From contig WHUZ01000033.1 of assembly GCA_015179045.1 (NCBI GenBank), positions 310,001 to 374,000 of the forward strand: a stretch of DNA of 64,000 nt. The letters run 5' to 3'. The translations under genes and the position numbers were made by a program. The stretch's first letter is position 1, and each line of letters begins with the position of its first letter. Of this stretch, positions 49,154 to 58,768 are shown in pieces. Origin of the DNA: Kalaharituber pfeilii. Lineage: Eukaryota > Ascomycota > Pezizomycetes > Pezizales > Pezizaceae. Under the pieces are notes generated by a model. That model ran no database searches. It saw nothing but the letters and a program-made list of their open reading frames with translations, and was not told where the DNA came from.

Positions 49154-49574
49154 CAGTTTTCCCTTGCTATACCGGACCTCGTTGTACCGGAAACCTTGCT
49201 ATACCGGATGCTCTCAGGTTGCTACATCCCGCTCCCATACAAAACCCTCTTGCTATACCGGACGCACTAAGAATACCGGACCGGACAGGAATTGCCAGGC
49301 ACTTACCCCCCTGTCTCCATACACATAATATTTGCTATACCGGATACACTAACACTGATACGTCCAATCTTGGCTATCCCACATTGCATTCACCTTCAGA
49401 TGCTTACTAAACTTAACATTACATAATAAAATTAGGCTGTCGTTGTTCCCAATTACATTATTTTGCTGCCCATCCCTAATTCTGTTTGCCAAGCATTTTA
49501 TTCTATAACGGAACCTTGCTATACCGGACGCAAAAGGCCAGATTTTACAGATCCGGTATAGCAAGGGAAAACTG
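49154..49574. mobile_element. Second copy of the TATACCGG MITE family (421 bp)
   Basis: The TIRs are 23 bp, perfect, and begin CAGTTTTCCCTTGCTATACC. TA flanks both sides (49152-49153, 49575-49576). The motif TTGCTATACCGG is reiterated about seven times. Two inner blocks match the 601-1337 copy in inverted orientation: one around 49311-49345 (versus about 1150-1185) and one around 49488-49530 (versus about 640-695). It lacks the central ~300 bp of the first copy and is therefore an internal deletion derivative of the same family. Confidence 0.85.
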
Positions 49575-49595
49575 TAGTTGCAGTTGACGATAAAT

Positions 49596-49750
49596 TTTTT
49601 TTTTTTTTTTTTTTTTTTTAGTATCAGTGATCGTGTGCCGCCCTAGAGGCTATGGCGATTTAGTTACATGAGATAATAGGTGAAATAGTAGAAGACAAAA
49701 GGCGGTCAAGGAAAGAAAAGTAGTGAAACCGTCCCGTCCATCAACTCGGC
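49596..49750 (-). mobile_element. 155-bp LINE-tail retroposon (family A) with 13-bp TSD
   Basis: Read on the minus strand: about 130 bp of unique sequence, then TCGCCATAGCCTCTAGGGCG, the short spacer and poly(A) (T run up to 49619 on plus). It is flanked by perfect GTTGACGATAAAT (49583-49595 and 49751-49763). It landed 21 bp from the end of the MITE. This is the longest stub in the window. Confidence 0.85.
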
Positions 49751-50585
49751 GTTGACGATAAATGACATAGCATGCGAGTTGAATTCGCAGCTTAGACGGA
49801 GTAGAGGATAGTTTAGATATTCTGGAGCTGGACTCCGCTGCGGGGATACAGTAAAGGGTAAATCAAATAATGAGTTCAACAGCGGTAATGCATGTGGGGG
49901 TAAATTTCATAATGTACGAGTTGAATTTAGGTGGAGATACAGTTGAAGGTAACCTACGCAGCGTATGAGTTGAGTTGCTAGCATAGAGGAAGCTGGGGAT
50001 TGTGCCATTGAGCTCCAGACAACCAGTTATGCACCGGTCAGGCCATCGCACTATTGGACAAAAACGCAAAAACAGCAAAAAAATAAAAACAAGTTATCCC
50101 GGTTCAAACTAGACGTTGAGTTCATAATTCGAACCGGCGCATTGCAGCCCATCTTATTGAATAAGACGCTGGACAACCCTCTTCCCCAGCTCGGAACTGG
50201 AGCCCTCAATTCTATACCACTCGATTGCGATTGTTGTTACCTTCATCACTAGACAACACCATCCCATTTCGACCAATCAGTCCGCAACAGCAGACAAAAC
50301 CCACGCCTGTTACTCTTGAACCCACTGCGCGCCACTCCCTCCACCATCTCTTCAATCACACCCCCCACTACCTCTCAATTCCTCCTCCCCCATCCTTCAG
50401 GAGCCCCTCCGGCGGCTCCTGCAGCGACACCTGCGACGATGCCGTCAGCGAAATCACTTCCTTGGCAGGTCGACTAGTCTCATGTGCTCCCGTTGTAGAT
50501 TATTCGTTTTGTCAGTTTATCAATTGTTTATACTTATTGAAGTTTTATACCAATGGCATATTATCGTCAGCGGCTAGGTATATGG

Positions 50586-50629
50586 GACCTAAACATCGCC
50601 ATAGCCCTTAGGGCGGCATGCGATTAATG

Positions 50630-50658
<29 letters not shown>
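50586..50658 (+). mobile_element. LINE-tail retroposon stub (family A)
   Basis: The tail GCCATAGCCCTTAGGGCGGC is followed by GCGATTAATG and about 29 A. TAGGTATATGG flanks it on both sides (50575-50585, 50659-50669), but the right flank continues into further GGTATATGG units (50683 on). The direct repeats may therefore be a pre-existing tandem repeat rather than a true TSD. Confidence 0.7.
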
Positions 50659-50660
<2 letters not shown>

Positions 50661-50838
50661 GGTATATGGAGGTTTAAACTACCGGGTATATGGGGGCTTA
50701 AACCTGGGGGTGCATGGGGCTTGACATGGACCAGGGTCTATAATGCGGTTGGCGGAGGAAAGCCTTTATGGTATGAGGCAGACTGCTGATGCCGAAGCGA
50801 GAAGAGAGCAGAACCTCTCGGGGCAGTCACATTCTGAC

Positions 50839-52083
50839 TGCGGCTCTCGGATCACATCAAATGATAAACTTTTCCGCCATGACACTCAGCACATGTAACA
50901 TTGTTTCACAGGTAGATCAATTGTTGGCTTCGAAATTGTGATATCTACGCAGAACTTCTGAACCACCTAGCGTCCACACTCAGCTCGGTTTCCAAGACGG
51001 TTATTTCGGTCCAAATCAGCCATTCTCAAAAAACCGACGTGCCTTTCGGTGCGATTTCGGCATACGTCAATTTTTAACCAGTTGGTGTAAGAGTTAAGGC
51101 AGATACTGACTTCCGGTGTCAAATTGAGCCAGGCACTATACCATTTGAGCTGCACCAGTGTGATTAGACAGCATGACAAGCCAGTGCCAGTAGGAAAAGG
51201 TGTCCACCACCGAAGGGGAGGCGGACTGACTCAGGGAATTTGTGGAGGTGGTGGTGGATGTCCTGATGCGGAGGGAGGGGATGGTATTTAGTTATTTTAT
51301 GTACCTAACATAAGGTGGGCATCCACAAGGCACTGGGTATTCTGGCCCACATCCGGAACGTGCTGCTTATTCTCGTCCTCGCCTATAGCATAATAGAATT
51401 GCCTATTGTATGCTTGCGCTTATCATTCTTGACACTCTGAGCTATCGGAAATGCAAATATGCAGCAAATTATGAATTTACTAAATAATTAATCTATGCTA
51501 TTTTCAAAAAATAGCTTTCCACTGCACTCCTGCAGTCGTCAAAATTAGCTTCACGACGCCGCTTCATGTAGACTGGCTATTGAAGCTACCGGCGGTCTCA
51601 CTCAAGGTAAGCTTGCCATCGAGGTCGTGCTGTCCAGAGACCTGCCATTCCTGTTGATTCAGCTCATTCTTTCCGATGCCAACTTTTGTAGGTAGTGACT
51701 GAGCTCTTATTACAGTCCAGCAGGGGCGCACACGAGCACATGAAGAAAAAAACAAGTTGGTTCCATGATATATCCAAACAAAACCAAATTGTTTGTAAAG
51801 ATTTTAATTTTTGCTTCCTCATCAGCTCATTACTTCAGATCTATTTTCTCCTTTTCTTTTTTCTTTACCTAATTAAATAATCTTGTATTGAAACTATAAT
51901 GCGGCTTACTGCATTGGCCAATATACTGCTCGGTAGTTGGCCTCTATGCATCTTACGTCACTAGTCTGGGTAGTAGATGTCACAATTTCGAAGCCAACAA
52001 TCGATCTACCTGTCCAACAATGTTACCTGTGCTGAGCGTCATGGCGTAAAAGATTATTCGTCTGATGCGGTCCGAGAGCCGCA
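50839..52083. mobile_element. 1.2-kb non-autonomous DNA element with ~110-bp TIRs
   Basis: Left arm 50839-50948 and right arm 51973-52083 are reverse complements with only scattered mismatches. The outer ends read TGCGGCTCTCGGA and the inner parts share CAGGTAGATC and TTGTTGGCTTCGAAATTGTG. No transposase frame lies between the arms. No clear target duplication is seen at the ends, so the insertion is old or the boundary is slightly off. The TIR length suggests a MULE-like element, but it is unrelated in sequence to the one at 509-3034. Confidence 0.65.
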
Positions 52084-52368
52084 TGAGAAGAGTGGGCTAT
52101 AAGCAAGTAATGGCTATCACGAGGGATTCGCGGGTTAAATTACTGCCTGGATATTGATGCGTCTGTACGATACTGGTAGTAGCGGTGGTCATCAATTATC
52201 TACAGTAAAGTAAGTGGAACATTCGTACATTTCAAATCCCTGTGCGTCTAGCCATTTGTGGCCGGCAATTGATGACCGGTCCAAAATGCAAAAAAGCTAA
52301 GGCTTGTACTCTGTAATTGTAGTCTCATTCACCACTACCCCACATATCAATACAACTACAGATTCGCA

Positions 52369-53640
52369 ATGCCTCATATAAGCCAAAAAGCATCAATACA
52401 GAAGAAAATAGAAGCTAAAATCGATATTTTGATGACGGCAATGGAGTATGATTTAGATTCGGAGTTTGACTTAGAGTACAGTTCAGAGGAAGAAGAGGAG
52501 GACTTAGAGGAGCTTCAGGAGCTAATAGGTAGGAGTAATAATATTGCAGCTAATTGATATTTCAACCGTGGCAAAAACTCTGCTGGAAGGCAAGACTCAA
52601 ATATTCTATCAAATTTGATGAAAGAATATCCAGATTTAGCATTTCTTGCTATTTTTCGAATACAAAGAACCTCCTTTTGGTAGCTAGTAGATTTTCTCCA
52701 AAATGCTAATAGTCAGCAGAAAATGAATTTGTCTTCAGCAGGCTATATAGCCTGTCCTATTCATAAACAGATAGCTGTAGCTTTATATGTACTTGGTAGA
52801 GGAAGTGGAGGTTTAGAGCGAGAGAGGATTGCATTAAATATTGCTAAAGGGACTGTATTCAAATATCTTTGGTATACAGTTGGACTTTTAGCTCAGCTCA
52901 TGCCTGAATATGTACGGTAGTCTACCAAGGCTGAGAGAAATCAAAAACATCATAATATTTTAGTCGATACACCAGTTTCCTTGATGAGTCAACTATCATT
53001 CTACGAGATAAGCCAAAGAATTACCCAGAAGCCTACTTCTCGAGAAAGAAAAATTACGAATTCAATTTGCAAGCCATATACAATTGGAAAGGATAATTCA
53101 TTTGGGCTTAGATAGGATACACAGCAAGTGTCCATGATTCTACAGTGTTTAAAGCCACCGGCGTTTATAAGAACAGAAGTCAATTTATGCCAAATGAATA
53201 TCTTCTCACAGATAAAGCTTATGAAATCAATAAACACATTATTACCTCATATAAAAAGCCTTATCTCGATAACCAACTCATGCTATATTCAACTATACTT
53301 TATCTATTCCTAGAATAAATATAGAGTATACATTTAGTGTGCTGAAGGCTCGTTGGCCAAGTCTATATCAACTCCAATTAGGATTGGAGATAACAAAGAA
53401 AGAGATTATAATCAAGCTATAGATTGTCAATAGCCTATATTGTTCTTCATAATCTGCTAGCAAGCATGAAAGATGATGAATTCTGGCTTGAGGATGAAAT
53501 ATCAAGAGCTGAGAGAAGAGAACGAAGGTACAATGCTGCCAGAAATCAAAATATTCAAGAAAAGGCAACAATGGCCGCTTGCTAGAGGGCTGGCAAGGAG
53601 CTTAGAGAACGGCTTTGGGAACCTATTACTCAATAAGTGG
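52369..53640 (+). pseudogene. Decayed PIF/Harbinger-type DDE transposase
   Basis: The first frame (ATG 52369) gives 62 residues ending in an acidic Glu/Asp stretch before a TGA. Downstream, in several frames, come fragments typical of DDE_Tnp_4 transposases: a frame with RTSFW and LVDFLQN, then IHKQIAVALYVLGRG and LERERIALNIAKGTVFKYLW (helix-turn-helix part, 52723-52920). Next come a FLDES...LRDKP block (first D), HDSTVFKATGVYKNRS (second D), ADKAY-like LTDKAYEINKHII, and an NIEYTFSVLKARWPSLYQL block carrying the last acidic residue. At least five stops and several shifts make it dead. A Myb/SANT-like partner gene lies convergently at 53690-54767, the usual two-gene Harbinger layout. Confidence 0.75.
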
Positions 53641-53689
53641 GATGTCAATAAGAGAGGGAGGAGTAATGGAACGAGTAGAAGTAATAGAA

Positions 53690-54767
53690 CAAGCAGGAGG
53701 AGTAATCGAAAAGGGTATTGTGCAGACAGAGTGGCAGAGGGGGGGTGCAGGAGTTGCGGCGGTTGCAGGGGTTGTGGAAGTGACAGAGCGGTGGTGGGGA
53801 GTTGCAGAAGTTGCGAGAGTTGTGGAGGTTGTGGTGGTTGCAGAACTCGGGGTTGTGGAAGTAACGGCGGAGAATGATTGAAAACTTGGTGCTTGTGTCT
53901 GGTTATAATCTCGATTATACGAGTAAAATGCTGCATATGTTGAGCAATAGCAGCAGCATATATCTCTTCTACTCTTTGTGCTGCTTTTCTAAACTTTCCA
54001 CCTGTATCATAGCTGATCTTTCTACACTTTCTGCCTGTATCCTAGCTATTCACTCTGCACTTTTACTCGCTGCTTTGAGCTTTTTTGCTGCTCGGTCATC
54101 TCTTGCAGTATACCTTACATCAAGTATTCACTTCACTTCTTCTTTTGGATTGCTTTTCCTCTTGAGTTTCTGAACTTTCTTTTGAACTGTAACTTCCAGA
54201 AGTGAGAACTCAGTGGAAATAGATTCAACAGAAGTGGGTAGAACAGATGCTTTTTTTTTTTTTTTTTTATTTCATTACTCGCGTGCCGCATGATAGGCTA
54301 TGGCGAGTAGAACAGATGCAGTGGAAGTGGGTAGAGCAGAATTACGTTGACTTGGACCACTGGAATGTTGAGCGGAAGTAGATATAGCGAAAGAACTTGG
54401 TACTGCAGAGGTTGTGGAACTACCAGAAATAGGGTCAGGAAGTTGAGAATGTGCCTGAGTGCCAGTTGTGAACTTAAAGTTATTTGAGTGCCAGCAGCAT
54501 GTACAGTGACAGACCTACGGTGACAGACTCACGGCTGGCCACTACTATAGCATTTGGTCATGATCCCCATATAGCATCCAGGTGCCAAAATAAAGGGCAC
54601 TTCTTTTTAATGAAAGCATTGATAGACTCTTCATTATCTTCTACAGTTAGACCCCATCCAGATCTCTCTTGTAGGGCCTTACACTCCCTCCATGACCTCT
54701 TTATATTATTTGAGGTGGAGAATGGGGAGGAATATGACATTTTAGAGAATTTCTTCGCCGGGGTCAA
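53690..54767 (-). pseudogene. Decayed Myb/SANT-like partner protein of a Harbinger element
   Basis: On the minus strand from about 54767 the frame encodes KRSWRECKALQERSGWGLTV and onward to FIKKKCPLFWHLDAIWGSWP, resembling the trihelix/Myb-like domain of proteins that accompany PIF/Harbinger transposases in fungi and plants. Then come a Ser/Thr-rich part broken by a retroposon stub (54251-54306), a charged helix (ARDDRAAKKLKAASK, ARIQAESVERSAMIQVESLE) interrupted by TGA and TAG codons, and a C-terminal Pro/Gln/Leu repeat (QPPQ, QLLQL) coded by 9-base units at about 53740-53870. The ending runs into the convergent transposase relic. Myb-like assignment is by pattern only. Confidence 0.55.
54251..54306 (-). 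mobile_element. 56-bp LINE-tail stub (family A) with 13-bp TSD
   Basis: T run 54251-54268, then the reverse complement of the LINE tail (CATTACTCGCGTGCCGC...GGCTATGGCG). It is flanked by perfect GTAGAACAGATGC (54238-54250 and 54307-54319). Only about 38 bp of non-poly(A) sequence was inserted. It sits inside the Myb-like relic, so it is younger than that gene's arrival. Confidence 0.85.
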
Positions 54768-54819
54768 GTTCTAGAAGTCAGGAGAGCGTGGGGTCAAGTT
54801 CTAGAAGTTAGGAGAGCGG
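54760..54819. repeat. Tandem duplication of a 30-bp unit
   Basis: GGGGTCAAGTTCTAGAAG and its following 12 bases occur twice back to back (54760-54789, 54790-54819) with two or three differences. It lies at the 5' end of the Myb-like relic, possibly near the end of the Harbinger element. Confidence 0.7.
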
Positions 54820-54901
54820 GGGCGACGGCGCGATGGGGCCATGTACGTAGGAATTTATTTTAGCCTGTCTCCGGGCTATCATATGAGGGCTTGCCCAGGG
54901 A

Positions 54902-54938
54902 CCCTGCCATGGCCACCTGCTACAAGCGGGGTTATGTG

Positions 54939-54971
<33 letters not shown>
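54902..54971 (+). mobile_element. Retroposon tail (family B), copy 2
   Basis: CCCTGCCATGGCC...CTACAAGCGGGGTTATGTGAT followed by 30 A (54942-54971) matches the family B stub at 48160-48220. The 5' boundary is not clear and no convincing target duplication is seen, so more of the upstream sequence (from about 54850) may belong to it. Confidence 0.7.
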
Positions 54972-54974
<3 letters not shown>

Positions 54975-56439
54975 ACAAGAAGAATGGTCTAAGACGCAGA
55001 ACTTCTGCATGAGGGCAACGGGGCGAATTAAGCCTATTCACTTTGGGAGGTAGAGCTAAGGGGTAGGAGGTCAGAAGGAGATGAGGAAGAGGAGGACGGG
55101 GAGGATGGGAGGGTTGCTGGCGGAGTTTATTTCTTTCTTTGTTCCTGATTTCTTTTCTAGAGGGGGAACCCCGTTTCCTTTGCAAAGCCTTTGCCGCGTA
55201 TATGATAGTCCCGGAAAAAGTGCAATAGCCAGGCACCGTTGGGGACGTAAAACAATAACAAACTCCACTTACTTCACCGTAGATAATTGATGACCACCGC
55301 TAGTATCAGTTGACTACTATTTTATATCGGGAAACGATCGCCTACCTAGAAATGACGCGCATCTTGGCATGCCTCATGAGAAAACCACTTTCATAATATC
55401 TTTGGCAACTTAGATGCCAGTAACATCAAATAAAGTGATATAGATACAATGATGTCGGGACAACATTATCTACATATTCTATTGCCTATATTCAATATCA
55501 AGCTCCTGCTATATCAATACATATGTCAACAGGTCAATTTAACCCCCCTCCCTCTTACGCTCCTATATATTGCCAGTTAAATAGTACTAACATCTATGCT
55601 CTTATAGCTGCTGTCACTCACTAATGGCCGTAGTATATGGTGGCATATGCTATAGGGGGGTAGGATACTTCAAGCTCTATTCGCAAGGCTAAAAGTGAGC
55701 AATTGCAGCAACTGTAGCTGTACCAATTTATACTTAGTTATAATAAATAGAAGGTACCGAGGCTGAACATACTGTTATACACTCTACAACTGCTTACAAG
55801 ATTGATATAGGGCTATCTACACCTTTAGACCATCCTAGTTTACCAGTTGAAGATGATATACTCATTCCCAGCTGATATCTCTAAGAGTATAAGACATGCA
55901 GTCAAGCGGACTCCTCTAGCAAAAACCCTCACAGCTCAACAAAAATTGCACGAATATGAATTCTGAGAAAGGATTTGGATTCCCTGGTGTTTACTTATGT
56001 AACCCACCATTTTTCCTTAATTTTTTTGCTCTTCTAATAATTTTTTTGTGATTTTATCCGTGTCGAATAGTACTGACAGGTGATGCAATGGATGCTCGGA
56101 TACATGTCTCATGATTTATGGCAGCCGCTGTCTCACATGAGCCGCAGCTCCCTCGAGCTCTGTATTGATACCCCTAATAGCAATACTCTCGAACTGGTTT
56201 GCTGCTGTCAAACCTCAGATTTGCTTCCTAAACCGAATTACCATTTTAGATATGCCCTCAGCTCGCCGCTCGCAACCCCCGGGCCCAGATATGCCCCTCA
56301 AACCGGCTCGCTGCACACAAACCCTGCCTGCAGATATACCCCCAGGTCCGAATATACCCTCCAAACCAGTTCACCACCGCTCTCAACACTCTAAGTTAAA
56401 GTTAAATTCAGTTGCTGAAGTACTGGCAGTTGTGTAGGC
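54972..56439. other. Repeat-derived region without a gene
   Basis: AT-rich sequence with many stops in all frames. Fragments look like old transposon sequence, but I cannot assign them. The frames at 55081-55290 and 56080-56437 have no recognisable domain. Confidence 0.45.
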
Positions 56440-56668
56440 GGCCAGTGGAGCGCGCGAAAATACGAAAAATGCACGCGCATACGAAATGCGCTTATGCAAT
56501 GCAAGCGATATGTGAGCCGACGCTGGCAGGCGGCTGTTATGAGTTCACCGCGACTGTAGTATGGAGCTGGTGGAGCGCGCGAAAAATGTGAAAAATGCAA
56601 GCGCATACGAAATGCGCATATACGACGCAAGCAGCAAGTGATATGCGAGCCGACGCTGGTAGGCGGCA
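56440..56668. repeat. Two direct copies of a ~100-bp repeat
   Basis: Copy 1 (about 56444-56534) and copy 2 (about 56570-56668) share GTGGAGCGCGCGAAAA, GCGCATACGAAATGCGC and GAGCCGACGCTGG, with copy 2 carrying small insertions. Each contains a potential hairpin (GCGCAT, five-base loop, ATGCGC). The spacing is about 125 bp. Confidence 0.75.
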
Positions 56669-56680
56669 TCGCAATCGCAC

Positions 56681-56800
56681 AAATGAGTGCTATATGAGCT
56701 ACGCAGAAGACTAGCGAGGATCACTACTGAAGTGTCTTTTTGGCCTGGCAGACAGTAACTCTCTGCGTTTACCACCTCCATTACAAACTCTGAGTCAAGG
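56681..56800 (+). repeat. Dispersed repeat with tRNA-like A box (copy 2)
   Basis: Diverged copy of 2411-2515. It shares AATGAGTGCTATATGAGC, GTGTCT and GACAGTAACTCTCTG with that copy. The A-box-like TGGCCTGGCAG is at 56741-56751. The B-box-like part of copy 1 is not preserved here. Confidence 0.35.
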
Positions 56801-56825
56801 TTGGAAAAAACTATCATTTGGATGA

Positions 56826-57318
56826 GTCCTGGATCGAAATTATCTCATTGCTCGACTACGACAGTTGGAGGGTCAGAAAAGTGTGAATGATTGTCATATT
56901 GACCTTGATTCGGACTCTAATAACTCTCCTGAGTCTTCTGTAGATGGTCCGAACCAAAGTACTCCAACAGATAGGCTTACTACTAATATACTAGAAGTTA
57001 AGAGGGGGGGGGGGGTCAACTACTAGTGGGAAAGGAGGAAAACGGCAGGCTAGAGGGCAAGGAAGTGGTAAAAGGGGACGAACTAGGGCATACAGACAAT
57101 AAGATAGTAGTAAAGTCAACAGCATTATCTGGAGCTACTGACTCTCAGCCACCACCACCCCCTCCTTCGACACTTGAGGAAATAATTCAGCAAATGCAGC
57201 AGCTGCAGCAGCTAGTTTCAGGCCTCGCGAATAGAGCTGTAAGTTATTCTAGCCTATATTGCATATGCTATCATATACTATAGCCATTAATGACTAACTC
57301 TTACTATAGGAAAGATAG
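56826..57318 (+). pseudogene. Coding-like relic with G-run frameshift and a plausible intron
   Basis: From 56829 a frame reads LDRNYLIARLRQLEGQKSV, then a Ser/Asp/Thr-rich part up to a G run at 57005-57015. There the frame changes to one encoding Glu/Lys-rich sequence, PPPPPPSTLEEIIQQMQQLQ and LVSGLANRA. A GTAAGT donor (57239) and TATAG acceptor (57308-57309), with a CTAAC branch site, then give a short end at TAG 57316-57318. No start codon or known domain is visible. It could be part of a transposon-encoded protein. Confidence 0.3.
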
Positions 57319-58768
57319 ATATAGACCTATTGATAGATAATATGCAGGAGGTTGAGGAGGGGGGTGGTAATTTAATATTATTAATGCATATATTGATATA
57401 GCAAGTGAACTATTGTTGACAGAATTAATACAATATGCTATAGTATCAGCTATGCTGTACATATAACTGTTTACTGTAAGCTGCTAGCATGTCTGTTGCA
57501 CGAGATATGGCCAAATGTAGTATCTCCAGCAGGCGTGCCAAGAACGTCATATCCCGGTCGACGATCGTATCCCGATATAAAATAGTACTTGTATCAATAT
57601 GTGCGCTAGCCAGTATGCGCTGCTGACATTACTAACAATTGTAGGTAATGCACTCTACGTATACCGGCATATTCCGGATGCCACAACAAAAAATTACTAT
57701 GAGTGCAAATGACCCTCAAGTGACTCAAATTGAAGCCAGAGGAGGGAATACAATAGATCATCCTCCGCAAATTTTTTTTGCCATAGCCCATAGGGCGGCA
57801 CGCGAACAATGATATTAAAAACAAAAAAAACAAAAAAACAAAACAGCAAATTTTCTGGTACACCGGGATGTGAGTACACGAGAATCTGGTATGGAGAGTG
57901 AATTGTTCCTCATGCTGTAGTTTTTATTTTTATTTTATATTTCTTCTCGTTTTGTCCATGATTTCAATTTGCATCCGATCATTGCTTGTCGAGCCATGGC
58001 TGACTTGTTTGTGATATCACTGACCAATAATGGCACGGTGTCTCGAGCTATGCATCAACGACGCGCAGATGCAGACACCGGCTGAACGCTACAGCTATGT
58101 GACGACCTGCGGAGGACCAATATATACATGTACATCCAAGATGTATGAAGGTGCCATTGTGTTAACTCTCACAGAATGGTCGCGACCAACTAGGTAGTGA
58201 AATGTCAGTACACGGAAAAATTACGCATCCAGTCAGTTCCGAACTTCCTACAGGTAAACATTTGCAACTGGAGAAATTTCATTTTCAAGTCTCTAAGTAT
58301 ATCTCACACTTGCGGGAATGTGATACCCCGACGACACCCCTGTTCTGGCTCCTGAGCGAATTCACAACCTACAGCATGTACTTGAGGACTCTATTCGTGA
58401 TATTGCCCATAACGATGCACCTGGCCTGCAGGTCAGTACAGTACTGCCTTGAGGTGATGCCGTCCAAAACTACCGTTTTCGCATAATATGAAATGCCTTC
58501 TTCATTGGTCGTCAAAGTTGACCCTTGCTCAATTAGGTACCAGTAAGGCTCAACGGCGTGTTTACTGAGTTGGTTTCTTTTTCCGTTCTTGAGCCGCATC
58601 TTGCTTGCGGGGTAGAGATTAATTACTCATCTGTTGAAGAAATATCCAGAGCTTATCAGGAGAAACTACTTCCACTATCGGTACACTCTGAACCTACCTG
58701 AAAATTTCCAAATCCGGATCTCTTGACACGTCCTGTAACCCAACAACTTAATATCCCATCGGGTCACT
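57319..58768. other. Intergenic region upstream of the NLR relic
   Basis: AT-rich, with one retroposon stub (57776-57845). A short coding-like stretch (PVLAPERIHNLQHVLEDSIR) is readable near 58340-58430 in one frame but has no supported start, end or family. The 5' sequence of the NLR lies at the end. Confidence 0.4.
57776..57845 (+). mobile_element. LINE-tail retroposon stub (family A)
   Basis: GCCATAGCCCATAGGGCGGC starts at about 57780, followed by ACGCGAACAATGATATT and an A-rich tail interrupted by single C bases. It is flanked by GCAAATTTT (57767-57775 and 57846-57854), a 9-bp direct repeat. Confidence 0.75.

Noticed and set aside
49990..50150. tRNA gene suggested by a GGTTCGAATT-like box on the minus strand
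   Set aside because: No matching A box at correct spacing and no acceptor stem could be paired.
50575..50669. TAGGTATATGG repeats as a firm target-site duplication
   Set aside because: The same motif continues as a short tandem repeat to the right, so the flanking match may predate the insertion.
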